In this document: in pieces, positions 16,014 through 24,477 of the stretch
Layout: each line of letters starts with the position of its first letter
How positions within the stretch are numbered: the first letter of the stretch is position 1
Assembly (NCBI RefSeq): GCF_001317355.1
Contig: NZ_LKET01000067.1
Span: 1-36,840, forward strand
Reading direction: 5' to 3'
DNA from: Oxobacter pfennigii
GTDB lineage: Bacteria; Bacillota; Clostridia; Clostridiales; Oxobacteraceae
DNA length: 36,840 nucleotides
Program-made: the position numbers and the translations under genes
The notes under the pieces: model-generated
The model's database searches: none
What the model saw: the letters and a program-made list of their open reading frames with translations, nothing else
What the model was told of the DNA's origin: nothing

Positions 16014-17399
16014 TTATGCCGGCTGGCCTTTTCTGCTGTCGATTTCAGCCTGCAGTTCAGCCAGTTTTTCTCTGCTTAATTTATATCCCACGGCCATTAT
16101 GACGCAGGATACGGCGGCGAATATTCCCGGGATTAATAAGAATACGTTGTTAACGGCGTTTTTAAGCTCCGGTGATGCCGTTGAAGGATCAGCCGTTGCC
16201 ACGAAGCCTGAGGCTGCAAGAACTATGGGGATAATGGTTCCTCTTGATATGATAGCTGTCTTTAATGACAATGTCATCAGGCCCATTATAAATGAAATGG
16301 CATTTTTGCCTGTCTTCCACTCTCCGTATACCGCAACGTCGGAGTACATGGCAACCATTACGGAAGTCAAAATTCCTAAGAACATCCTTACCACTGTAAC
16401 CACCACGAAGAACATGGTTACGTTCATGGCTACGAATTTACATACTATAAGGGATGCAGCCAGGCCGAAGAGACCGTATACTGCGGTATTCCTTGTTGAT
16501 AAGGCTTTCGATATGGCGCCGGAGAAGTATGCCCCCACAAGCTGTGCAATGGAACCTATTAAAATATATACCGGCATTAAGGCCATATTTTGTGCAACAT
16601 AGGTGAAATAATATGCTGCAGCGGCAGTCATTATGAAGTTAACCATGTATCTGAAGAAGTCTCCCAATAAAAGAACTAGAAGAGGAGGATTCTGGAATAC
16701 CATTTTAAGCATTTCTCCTCCGGATACCTTCTGTGCGGTAGATGAGGCGGCACTTATCTGTGCTCCTGTTTCTTCGTATCCGTCGGTCATCTTAAATATT
16801 GTCCAGTAGCCGCATAGCATTAAAAGTGCCATGGAGCCGGCTAAAAGAGTGTAGCCTAAGGTTTCGTTTCCCGTAACCTTGCCGTAAAAGGCTGCAAGAG
16901 GTGATCCTACATAGGAATAAAGCATCCCTGCAACGGAAGTCCAGGTAGCACGCCTTGAGGCTAAGAGGGCGCGCTCTTCGGGATTGCTTGCAAGAACAGA
17001 AATCATTGAAACGTTTCCTACCCAGGGTATATTCCAGGCGATATGACTTAAAATAAAACCGGCACACACTATGGCTGCTGCAACGGGCTCAGGCCCTATT
17101 TTTGTATACTGGAACATATACAATATTACAACAGCGGGAGGTGCTATGAGCATCCAGGAGCGGTTGCGCCCCCATTTCATAGGTTTGGTGCCGCTTATTA
17201 TGGCACCGTAGAAAGGTGACAGCACGGCATCGGCTATACTTGTTACAGAGCCTATCAAGGCAACCATGGGAAGAGAAAATTTTGCAACATTGGTCATAAA
17301 AAATACGAACAGATAAGTTTCAACGCTGGTCATTAAGGAGAAACCCATGTCTCCGACACCATAAAAGGTTCTTAAGGCTTTACTTAAGGGCTTTTTCAT
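16014..17399 (-). CDS. GPH-family carrier, paralogue 4 of the cluster
   Basis: The product has 461 residues from ATG 17399, after TTTAGGAGG. It shares the cluster pattern (MKKPLSKALRTFYGVGDMGF; WGRNRSWMLIAPP; GYEETGAQI) and the Asp/Ser/Asn cation-site residues (ADAVLSPF; WNIPW). It has its own extended -10 promoter (17633-17661), a leader of about 227 nt and a strong terminator, and so is a single-gene unit. It differs from neighbours mainly in the linker after residue 210 and in the tail, which ends DSRKGQPA. Substrate unknown. Confidence 0.85.
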   Translation of the reverse strand: MKKPLSKALRTFYGVGDMGFSLMTSVETYLFVFFMTNVAKFSLPMVALIGSVTSIADAVLSPFYGAIISGTKPMKWGRNRSWMLIAPPAVVILYMFQYTKIGPEPVAAAIVCAGFILSHIAWNIPWVGNVSMISVLASNPEERALLASRRATWTSVAGMLYSYVGSPLAAFYGKVTGNETLGYTLLAGSMALLMLCGYWTIFKMTDGYEETGAQISAASSTAQKVSGGEMLKMVFQNPPLLVLLLGDFFRYMVNFIMTAAAAYYFTYVAQNMALMPVYILIGSIAQLVGAYFSGAISKALSTRNTAVYGLFGLAASLIVCKFVAMNVTMFFVVVTVVRMFLGILTSVMVAMYSDVAVYGEWKTGKNAISFIMGLMTLSLKTAIISRGTIIPIVLAASGFVATADPSTASPELKNAVNNVFLLIPGIFAAVSCVIMAVGYKLSREKLAELQAEIDSRKGQPA

Positions 17400-17539
17400 A
17401 AGATACGACCTCCTAAATTTTAATCTTACCGGTAATTTTTCTTGAGCAGGTGTATTTATGCAATTTTAAGCAAGTCCGGGTTAACTGTCTTAAATATGCC
17501 AGTATGCGTGTTGTCCTGATTTTCTTGGCCAAGATTGAT

Positions 17540-17582
17540 ATTTATTCCTTTATCCCCTCCTTTTTTAGTTGTTGCCTGTTAC
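17540..17582 (-). promoter_or_regulatory. Leader box in GPH carrier 4, copy of that in carrier 3
   Basis: This block contains GCAACAACTAAAAAAGGAGG followed by GGATAAAGGAATAAAT on the minus strand. It corresponds to 15864-15905 upstream of paralogue 3. Compared with that gene, about 100 nt of extra leader lies between the box and the start codon. Confidence 0.4.
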
Positions 17583-17632
17583 TGATGCTTCGAATTCCTG
17601 CAATACTTCTTATTGCTTGTAAGCATAACTTA

Positions 17633-17662
17633 ATTATACCATCCAAGTAATAATATTACAAA
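17633..17662 (-). promoter_or_regulatory. Promoter and candidate operator of GPH carrier 4
   Basis: TTGTAA (17661-17656), 17-bp spacer, TATAAT (17638-17633) with TGG before the -10 (extended -10). The -35 lies in TTTGTAATATTATTACTTG (17662-17644), a degenerate version of the TTGTR-N7-TACAAA palindrome found at the other copies. Confidence 0.65.
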
Positions 17663-17748
17663 TATAGTGTTTTATATTAATACATAATTTTAAAATTTTC
17701 CTGCAAAATAATTTTTAAAATGATATAAAGCCGCTAATATGGACACAT

Positions 17749-17780
17749 TAAAGGAGCTGCGGTTAAACTGCAGCTCCTCT
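17749..17780 (-). terminator. Terminator of GPH carrier 5
   Basis: On the minus strand GGAGCTGC and GCAGCTCC flank AGTTTAACC and are followed by TTTAAT. It lies about 40 bp after the stop codon at 17820. Confidence 0.65.
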
Positions 17781-17819
17781 ATAATATATGATTTATTTCT
17801 TTTTTGCTGTTTTTTGTTA

Positions 17820-19211
17820 TTATGCTGTCTGAGCTTTTCTCTTATCGATTTCAGCCTGGTATTCAGCAAGTTTTTCTTTAGTGAGCTTGTAACCGAAGAG
17901 CCAGATCAATCCGCAAACTATGACGAGGCACCCGGGGATTAAGAAGAATACTGTTGTTACGGCGCCTTTTAATGCATCCGTAGCCTGGGACGGGTCAACG
18001 CCTGCAACGAAGCCTGCCGATGCTAAAACGAAAGGAATTACCGTACCTCTTGATATAACGGCTGCTTTAAGTGATAAATTCATTAATCCCATTACGAAAG
18101 GACTAGCATTCTTTCCTGTTTTCCATTCGCCGTATACAGCAACGTCCGAGTACATTGCAACAACGTATGCGCCGGCAATACCGATTACCAATCTGTATAC
18201 TACCACCAGTACAAAGAAGGTAACCACGTTTGATCCAAGGAACTTCATTACGATGAGAACGCATCCGGCTACCAACAAGCCCATGATCGTAGCGGTTCTT
18301 GTGGGTATAACTTTAGAAAGCCTTCCTGCTATATAAGAAGATACAACTCCGGCTAAGGAGCCGATTAAAAGGTACAATGACATAAGGGCCATATTGTTTA
18401 AAACATATGTGAAGAAATATGCCGCTGCTGCTGTCATAATGAAGTTTGACATGTATCTGAAGAAGTCTCCTAAAAGAAGTACCAACAGAGGAGGATTCTG
18501 TGCTGCGTTTTTAAACATCATTCCGAAGGATATACCGCCGCCTTTATTTGCGCCTGTCGCTGCAGCCGCTTCAGCTCCGGTTTCTTCATAGCCTTCAGTC
18601 ATTTTAAATACTGTCCAGTAGCCGATCATCATGACTAAAGCCATTATTCCGGCTAATGCTGAATATCCGAATATTTCATTTCCTGTAGCAGCGCCAATGG
18701 CTTTTGCTAAAGGTGAACCTATATATGAATAAACGGCTCCTGCCAATGCTGTGTACATAGTACGCCTTGCTGCCAGGTATCCGCGTTCTTCGGGGTTATT
18801 TGCAAGAACGGGAATAAGAGCCATGTTGGCAACCCAGCCGATGTTCCATGCGATATGGCTTAGTATGAAGCCTGCGCAGACAATTGCTGCTGCAACGGGT
18901 TCAGGTCCGATTTTTGTATACATGAACATATATAATACTACAACGAAGGGAGGTCCGATAAGCATCCATGAACGGTTACGTCCCCATTTCATCGGTTTGG
19001 AACCGCTTATTATAGCTCCGTAGAAAGGTGATAAAATAGCGTCACCTGTGCTTGTGATGGCTCCTATTAAGGCAACCATTGGAAGTGAGAATTTAGCTAC
19101 GTTTGTAAGGAAGAATACGAATAAGTATAACTCAACGCTGGTCATTAATGAGAAACCAAAGTCGCCTATACCATAAAAATTTCTAAGTGCACTGCTTAAT
19201 GGCTTTTTCAT
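17820..19211 (-). CDS. GPH-family carrier, paralogue 5 of the cluster
   Basis: The product has 463 residues from ATG 19211, eight bases after AAGGAGAG; the GTG at 19220 overlaps the site. It is the most diverged of the five close paralogues: LSSALRNFYGIGDFGFSLMT at the N-terminus, an Ala/Gly-rich linker (EAAAATGANKGGGISFG) after residue 215, and SLAGVVSSYIAGRLSKVIPT later. The cation-site pattern is again Asp, Ser, Asn (GDAILSPF; WNIGW). The leader is about 380 nt and contains the block shared with carrier 2. Substrate unknown; no linked catabolic gene. Confidence 0.85.
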   Translation of the reverse strand: MKKPLSSALRNFYGIGDFGFSLMTSVELYLFVFFLTNVAKFSLPMVALIGAITSTGDAILSPFYGAIISGSKPMKWGRNRSWMLIGPPFVVVLYMFMYTKIGPEPVAAAIVCAGFILSHIAWNIGWVANMALIPVLANNPEERGYLAARRTMYTALAGAVYSYIGSPLAKAIGAATGNEIFGYSALAGIMALVMMIGYWTVFKMTEGYEETGAEAAAATGANKGGGISFGMMFKNAAQNPPLLVLLLGDFFRYMSNFIMTAAAAYFFTYVLNNMALMSLYLLIGSLAGVVSSYIAGRLSKVIPTRTATIMGLLVAGCVLIVMKFLGSNVVTFFVLVVVYRLVIGIAGAYVVAMYSDVAVYGEWKTGKNASPFVMGLMNLSLKAAVISRGTVIPFVLASAGFVAGVDPSQATDALKGAVTTVFFLIPGCLVIVCGLIWLFGYKLTKEKLAEYQAEIDKRKAQTA

Positions 19212-19736
19212 ATAATACACTCTCCTTAAAATTTATTTGTACTTAAATTTCTTGAACAGTTGCTGCGTTAATGCAATAACTGCCTGTCAGGATCATGTAT
19301 TTCATATTTTGCCGACATTTAGATGTATCTTACACTATTCAAACAAAATCTTTACCGTATAATAAGCTATGATTATATGAATACATTTACAAATTATAAT
19401 AATAGCAATTTTGTTAAATATTTGCCCGGCACCAGCCCGGCTGCACTCTCCTTTCCATGTTTTTTTGCCATTATAATCGCCGAAGGCCTGATAAACATGG
19501 TTTGTCCAATAAATCTTATGCATAATTTATTTAAAAGGCATAGAACAACAGCGATTATATCTAAATATAATTTTAACTGTATTTGTAGCATATCCACAAA
19601 TTATGTATTATTTTGTTTGGAATAAACTGACTAGGTTATGGGCAGATAAATTCATTTATCTCACTCTATCTCTGTTTTTTGTAATTATTTTTTATAAATA
19701 TGTATTTTTATTTATTTTTTAAATTAGGAATACATA
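19212..19736. other. Long leader and intergenic region upstream of GPH carrier 5
   Basis: No gene is supported. Besides the conserved block at 19582-19625 it contains AT-rich DNA and, on the minus strand near 19550, a possible TATAAT preceded by weak -35 sequences. Short frames on both strands lack ribosome sites and recognisable features. Confidence 0.5.
19582..19625 (-). promoter_or_regulatory. Conserved palindrome and repeat upstream of GPH carrier 5
   Basis: The minus strand reads TTTGTGGATATGCTACAAA (19600-19582), the same TTTGTG-N7-TACAAA layout as at 14221-14239. The adjoining 31 bp (19595-19625) match the carrier 2 upstream block at 29 of 31 positions. The two sites lie 331 and 380 bp before their start codons. 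Confidence 0.5.
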
Positions 19737-19766
19737 AAACGATACTTTATAGCTAAAGTATCGTTT
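19737..19766 (-). terminator. Terminator of the secreted helical protein gene
   Basis: AAACGATACTTTA and TAAAGTATCGTTT form a 13-bp perfect stem around TAGC, with T-rich sequence following on the minus strand. Confidence 0.75.
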
Positions 19767-19786
19767 GTATTTTAACACACATCATG

Positions 19787-20296
19787 TTATTTAAGTTCCA
19801 CAGATTGTATAAATTTCATATATTGATCCAGGCTTTTATCGTATTGTATCAGCAGGCTGTGCTTCATTTCCAGCTTTTCGATGGCTCTGTCAAGCAGGTT
19901 TATGCCTGTTATATAGTCCTTCTTTTCAATCGATTTATTGGCGGTGTTCAGTAATTTCCAGATGCTCGAATCCAGCTCTATTATTTTTTCAAAATCGGTT
20001 TGTATATTCTTCTGTATGGCGTCCATCTCCTGCTGTATATGCTCTAAGCTTAACACTCTGTTTTCGGGCATATACATCATAAGCTCATCAATCTTTTTGA
20101 TCTTGTTTTCGGTAACTCTTACAAGTTTTTTATTTGCCCTCTGGAGCTCACTGATTTTCTGCATCTTGGATTTAATCTGTTCTCTATATTGAGTGCCTTT
20201 GGCATTATTAGTCAATATGGGAGCTCCATAGGCAGAGCTTGTAAAGAAACAAAGCATGGCTGTTAACGTAATTAAATAAGCTGTGCACTTTTTCAT
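19787..20296 (-). CDS. Secreted helical (coiled-coil) protein of unknown function
   Basis: The product has 169 residues from ATG 20296, after AAGAGGTG. Residues 1-24 are a signal peptide (MKKC, a hydrophobic stretch, then SSAYGA), with cleavage probably after YGA. The mature part is almost entirely charged amphipathic helix, rich in Lys, Glu, Ile and Leu, without Pro after residue 85 or any Cys. This suggests a coiled coil or helical bundle outside the cell. I recognise no family. It is transcribed alone, divergent from the YiiX-like gene. Confidence 0.7.
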   Translation of the reverse strand: MKKCTAYLITLTAMLCFFTSSAYGAPILTNNAKGTQYREQIKSKMQKISELQRANKKLVRVTENKIKKIDELMMYMPENRVLSLEHIQQEMDAIQKNIQTDFEKIIELDSSIWKLLNTANKSIEKKDYITGINLLDRAIEKLEMKHSLLIQYDKSLDQYMKFIQSVELK

Positions 20297-20522
20297 GTAT
20301 TATCACCTCTTAAATAGTTTCCCAATTACCAATGGATATATGCCAGTTAATTACTTACAATACTTTAAAATTTAGCTTATTTCTGAAGATACTTTAAAAA
20401 AATTTTAATATAAATTTATGAGGTAAAATTATAAAAGCTGTAGTATAATTAAGAAGTGCGACTCTATATATTAAAGCAACCGGCCTTTAAATTAAGTCTG
20501 TTAGGAAAAGGAGTTTAATATA

Positions 20523-21080
20523 ATGACAGCAGAAAAGGAAGTATTCATAATATTGTCCGATACCGGTACATTATTTACGAGAACCATAAAGCTTTTTACA
20601 AGGGCACCCTTTAATCATACATCAATAGCATTTGACTCAGATTTTAATGAAGTGTACAGCTTTGGAAGAAAGAATGTACACAACCCGTTTTTTGCAGGTT
20701 TGGTTAAGGAAAATTTATATCATCCTTTTTTCAGCATGGCAAAGTGCGCCATCTACCGCTGCAGGGTAAGTAAGAAGGACTACAACCGCATGTATCATTA
20801 CGTAAATAAAATGATGAAGGTACAGGACCGCTACACCTACAATTTATTAGGATTGGTGGCGGTATTGCTCAAAACGGAGATAAACAGGAAGTACTCCTAT
20901 TTTTGCTCCCAGTTTGTCGCCCATATATTTGAACAAAGCAGTATAAAAATAGTAGACAAACCATGCTGCTTTGTTGAGCCGGAGGATTTTGCAAAATCTC
21001 CGTATGTTGAGGAAATATTCAAGGGAATGTTAATGGACTTTTTATATGATGATTATGAAGAGCAGTTAAGCTTTCAGTAA
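20523..21080 (+). CDS. Permuted NlpC/P60-like (YiiX-type) cysteine hydrolase
   Basis: The product has 185 residues from ATG 20523, after AAAAGGAG. It fits the circularly permuted papain-like group (YiiX/YycO-like). The candidate catalytic His is H32 in APFNHTSIAFD near the N-terminus, and the Cys is C128 in YSYFCSQFVAHIF. Relatives are thought to act on amide or ester bonds in lipids or cell-wall peptides. There is no signal peptide, so the protein is probably cytoplasmic or peripheral. A -10 TATAAT lies at 20444-20449. The gene ends before a strong hairpin and stands alone. Confidence 0.75.
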   Translation: MTAEKEVFIILSDTGTLFTRTIKLFTRAPFNHTSIAFDSDFNEVYSFGRKNVHNPFFAGLVKENLYHPFFSMAKCAIYRCRVSKKDYNRMYHYVNKMMKVQDRYTYNLLGLVAVLLKTEINRKYSYFCSQFVAHIFEQSSIKIVDKPCCFVEPEDFAKSPYVEEIFKGMLMDFLYDDYEEQLSFQ

Positions 21081-21099
21081 TCATCCAAGTAATAAAACA

Positions 21100-21164
21100 G
21101 GGGCTGTTGCATTTTAAACACTGTATTCGTATGTTCATTACGTTGTTTAAAATGCAGCAGCCCC
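21100..21164. terminator. Strong bidirectional terminator
   Basis: A 21-bp stem with one mismatch: 21100-21120 (GGGGCTGTTGCATTTTAAAC, A) pairs with 21144-21164. It lies between the convergent YiiX-like and proA genes. The loop is 23 nt. Confidence 0.8.
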
Positions 21165-21173
21165 TTTATAGGC

Positions 21174-22472
21174 TTATTTCAGAGGGAATTCCCTGTTTAA
21201 GTTTCTGTGCTTGAATGTCTTTTTCCTGTTGGAGTAATCATCAACTATGTGTCCGTCACCTATCACCTTATATTTATAAATAAGGAGTCCGTCCAAGCCA
21301 ACAGGGCCCCTTGAATGGATTTTCCCCGTGCTTATTCCCACTTCGGCGCCGAAGCCGTACCTGAATCCGTCGGAAAACCGGGTAGAGCAGTTTAAAAATA
21401 CATTTCCGGAATCAACATAATTCATAAAATACACAGCTTTTTCCTTATCCTTTGTGACAATGCCGTCGGTGTGCCCCGAGCCGTATTTATTGATATGGTC
21501 AATGGCGGTATCCATGTTATCCGTAATTTTTACGGAAAGCTTGTAATCAAGATACTCCGTCTTCCAATCCTCTTCCGTTGCCGGGGCAATATCTATAATC
21601 TTTAATGTATCGGAGCAGCCGTACATGATAACATTTTTAGCTTCCAGGGCAGTCTTCAGCTTGGGCAAAAATTCTGCTGCTATATCCTTATTGACCAGTA
21701 ATGTCTCCAGTGCATTGCACACTGCAACATACTGGGTTTTTGAATCCACCGTTATTTTAACGGCCATGTCAATATCGCAGTTATCATCGATGTATAAATG
21801 GCATATGCCGTCGGCATGGCCCATTACGGGAATTCTGGAATTGTCCATTATATATTTTACAAATTCATTGGAGCCTCTTGGGATAACAAGGTCTATATAT
21901 TCATCCATTTTAAGCATCTCATTTACATCATCCCTGCTCTCTAAAAGCTTTATCCAGTTTGCAGGAATACCGGCTGCAACTGCCGCCTCATTTATAATTC
22001 CTGCCAATATGCGGTTGGTCTCCATTGCTTCAGAGCCGCCTTTTAACAGGACACCGTTTCCGCTCTTTAAGCACAGGGTTGATATCTGAACCAGAGCATC
22101 GGGGCGGGATTCAAAAATAACACCTATAACACCTATGGGGCAGGTAACTTTATACAATTCCAATCCATCATCCAATTCCGTTGACAGCAGGGTTTTCCCC
22201 ACCGGATCATTAAGGTTTACAAGGCTTTTTATGCCGTCGCACACATCTTCTATTTTGGCTTCGTCAAACTTAAGCCTCTTTAAAAGCGGTGCCGCCATGT
22301 TTTCTTCTTCACACCTTCTTATATCTTCCTCGTTAGCTTTTATTATATCACTGCTTCTATTTTTAAGCTCTTCTGATATTTTCAAAAGGGCCTTATTCTT
22401 TGTTTCGCCATCCATACCGGAGAGCCTTATAGCAGCTTCTTTGACCCTAACTGCAGTTTCCTTCATGCTCAT
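21174..22472 (-). CDS. proA: Gamma-glutamyl phosphate reductase
   Basis: The product has 432 residues from ATG 22472, after GGAGC. ProA reduces gamma-glutamyl phosphate to glutamate semialdehyde with NADPH, the second step of proline synthesis. The aldehyde dehydrogenase fold is clear: VIGVIFESRPDALVQISTLC for the coenzyme region, LKGGSEAMETN, the catalytic Cys252 in YVAVCNALETLLV and FGAEVGISTGKIHSRGPVG near the C-terminus. Length is slightly above the usual 415-420 residues because of a charged tail. The kinase gene proB and proC are not in the window, so the enzyme is encoded apart from its partner here. It is transcribed alone. Confidence 0.95.
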   Translation of the reverse strand: MSMKETAVRVKEAAIRLSGMDGETKNKALLKISEELKNRSSDIIKANEEDIRRCEEENMAAPLLKRLKFDEAKIEDVCDGIKSLVNLNDPVGKTLLSTELDDGLELYKVTCPIGVIGVIFESRPDALVQISTLCLKSGNGVLLKGGSEAMETNRILAGIINEAAVAAGIPANWIKLLESRDDVNEMLKMDEYIDLVIPRGSNEFVKYIMDNSRIPVMGHADGICHLYIDDNCDIDMAVKITVDSKTQYVAVCNALETLLVNKDIAAEFLPKLKTALEAKNVIMYGCSDTLKIIDIAPATEEDWKTEYLDYKLSVKITDNMDTAIDHINKYGSGHTDGIVTKDKEKAVYFMNYVDSGNVFLNCSTRFSDGFRYGFGAEVGISTGKIHSRGPVGLDGLLIYKYKVIGDGHIVDDYSNRKKTFKHRNLNREFPLK

Positions 22473-22633
22473 ATATGCTCCGCTCCTTAATTACTTATTT
22501 CAACGCTTTTCTTCTATTATATCCATATAAAAGCTCATAGTACAGACTTAATATAATTTTCATAAGCCATTCTATTTCCATATTTTGTGTCTTATAATTA
22601 AACTAAGAATATGAAGAGAAAGGCGGATAAATC

Positions 22634-23353
22634 ATGTCTTTATCAAAGGAATTGAATCTTAGGTATAACCCCATATCGGTAATACTTGCTGATGATAAAC
22701 CTGAAGGTGCCCATGACTACAATCCCGCGGAAATGGGAGGTGCCTGTGTCATCAATGCCTTAAAGCTTGTATCAGATGGCAAAAGCATTTGCTTTAACGA
22801 GGCTGCTAAGGGATGTCCTGGACGAATGAGCGGCATGGGCTTTTCAAGTGAAATTGGAATACCCGGAGGCTTTGAATATTTCCTCTCCTGCGGCAGGGGT
22901 CAGGGTTATCCTCCGGGTGAGAAGCTTAAAAAAACCCCTGAAATTGCAAAGGAATTCCACGACGGCCTTCCAAAAGACAAGGTTTCTTCGGAATACATAG
23001 TACTAAAACCTGCAGAAGCTAATGATGATGCCAAACTTGTCATTTTCCTTGCCAACCCCGACCAGCTGTCAGCCCTTGTCACATTATTCAGCTACGAATC
23101 AGGTGCAACTGACAATTGTATTGTTCCTATGTCCTCAGGCTGTGCCTCCCTTTTTAAATTACCCTTTGCAGAATTAAATAAAGACAACCCAAGGGGAGTT
23201 GTGGGCCTTGTGGATGTGACAGTCCGCTCGGTACTTGACAAGGACATTCTAACCTTTACCGTTCCCTTTGATGCTTATTTAAAAATGGAGGAAAATTCAA
23301 AAGATTGCTTTATGCAGACTCATACATGGAATAAAATAAGCACCAGGCTATAG
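22634..23353 (+). CDS. DUF169-family protein
   Basis: The product has 239 residues from ATG 22634, after AAAGGCGG. It matches the DUF169 pattern: an N-terminal PISVILAD segment, MGGACVINALKL, FNEAAKGCPGRMSGMGFS and YFLSCGRGQGYPPGEKLKKT. A second Cys-containing segment later reads NCIVPMSSGCASLFKLPF. Conserved Cys residues (in GGAC, GCPG, LSCG and SSGC) suggest metal or redox chemistry, but no reaction is established for the family as far as I know. No signal peptide is seen, so it is cytoplasmic. It is divergent from proA and ends near a run of hairpins. Confidence 0.8.
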   Translation: MSLSKELNLRYNPISVILADDKPEGAHDYNPAEMGGACVINALKLVSDGKSICFNEAAKGCPGRMSGMGFSSEIGIPGGFEYFLSCGRGQGYPPGEKLKKTPEIAKEFHDGLPKDKVSSEYIVLKPAEANDDAKLVIFLANPDQLSALVTLFSYESGATDNCIVPMSSGCASLFKLPFAELNKDNPRGVVGLVDVTVRSVLDKDILTFTVPFDAYLKMEENSKDCFMQTHTWNKISTRL

Positions 23354-23424
23354 TTGCGCCCATGCCAATTATGCATGAAAAAGTTGCTGCGCAACATACC
23401 GAAGGAACCTATATCCCTCTTCGG

Positions 23425-23450
23425 CGTTAAAATGCCAAGGCATTTTAACG
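23425..23450. repeat. Perfect 12-bp inverted repeat downstream of the DUF169 gene
   Basis: CGTTAAAATGCC (23425-23436) and GGCATTTTAACG (23439-23450) are perfect inverted copies with a 2-bp loop. It lies in a 250-bp non-coding stretch with several other hairpins and has no T run, so it looks like a small palindromic element rather than a terminator. Confidence 0.6.
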
Positions 23451-23500
23451 GGCACCCCCGCTTGACGGCAAGGACGTCCCGCCCTTTGCAATTCCCGTTT

Positions 23501-23568
23501 TTCATATAATAGGGAAGAAAACTTTCCTATTATATGAAAAAAACGATTGACTCTTCAATCGTTTTTTT
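23501..23568. terminator. Two adjacent hairpins between DUF169 and phnE
   Basis: First stem: TTCATATAATAGG (23501-23513) with CCTATTATATGAA (23526-23538). Second stem: AAAAAACGATTGA (23538-23550) with TCAATCGTTTTTT (23555-23567), with T runs on both strands. The second is a good bidirectional terminator for DUF169 (+) and the phosphonate operon (-). Confidence 0.75.
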
Positions 23569-23607
23569 CATTCTAACATTTTATCTTTTGTTTTCCAGTA
23601 TTTATTA

Positions 23608-24477
23608 TCAACGCAGGTATTTAATCTTGATTCTCGTGGATATATTTTCTAAAATCAATGCAAAAGCAAGAATAAGGTATGTTATCATTCCCACTTCTCG
23701 AAGGTCAAAATAAAAATTTCCTGCCATGAAAAGCTCAAAGCCTATGCCTCCTGCGCCGGCTGCGGCGCCCATGGCAACGGCATTGGTAAAATTGATTTCA
23801 AATCTCATGAAGGTCCAGGCCAAAAGATAAGTAGCACATGAAGGCAAAACTGCCTGGAATACTATCTGCCACCAGTTGGCACCGCTGGCCTTTAAGGCTT
23901 CAATTACCCCGTAATCTATCTCTTCAAAGGATTCGGAATAGGCTTTAATAAGATATCCTACCGAGTGAAAGGTCAAGCCTATTACTGCCGCCACGCTGCC
24001 TAATCCTGCCGATACGGCAAAAATCAGCACCCAGAGCACTGTAGGCACGGCGCGTATAAAGGCTACGAAACCTTTAATTACATTGGATACCCTCTCATTT
24101 GAAAGGTTTTTTGCTGCAAACAGCCCCAATACCAGGGCAATAATAGCGCCGATTATAGTTGTTAAAAAAGCAAGGGCCATTGTTATAACTACCTGGTACA
24201 GAGCTTCAGTTATGGGGAAGTGGCTTGCCCTGGGCTCTAAAAAGATAGTTTTTATATTATATATTGTCTCTTTTATGGCATGGGAAATATTTATATCTTT
24301 ATAGTCAAAGGTTAAAAATCCGTATACGGTAAGGGCTGCCAGGACCAATAGCACTATATTGACTACAGTTCCGTTGGAGCTTTGGGCTTTAACCTTTATC
24401 TTTCCTGATTTGGTTCTTTTAATGAAGGATTCACAGGATTTTAAAATATCTATGCTTTGTGTTTTAGAGAGGTCCAT
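23608..24477 (-). CDS. phnE: Phosphonate ABC transporter permease, second subunit
   Basis: The product has 289 residues from ATG 24477, sharing one base with the preceding stop (TAATG). It has an N-terminal cytoplasmic segment of about 40 residues, then about six membrane helices. The permease (EAA-type) loop EALKASGANWWQIVFQAVLPS, which contacts the ATPase, is present at about residue 190. It should pair with the other PhnE to form the channel of the PhnCDE importer. Being last in the operon, it ends at a double-hairpin terminator. It is longer than its partner through its N-terminal extension. Confidence 0.9.
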   Translation of the reverse strand: MDLSKTQSIDILKSCESFIKRTKSGKIKVKAQSSNGTVVNIVLLVLAALTVYGFLTFDYKDINISHAIKETIYNIKTIFLEPRASHFPITEALYQVVITMALAFLTTIIGAIIALVLGLFAAKNLSNERVSNVIKGFVAFIRAVPTVLWVLIFAVSAGLGSVAAVIGLTFHSVGYLIKAYSESFEEIDYGVIEALKASGANWWQIVFQAVLPSCATYLLAWTFMRFEINFTNAVAMGAAAGAGGIGFELFMAGNFYFDLREVGMITYLILAFALILENISTRIKIKYLR

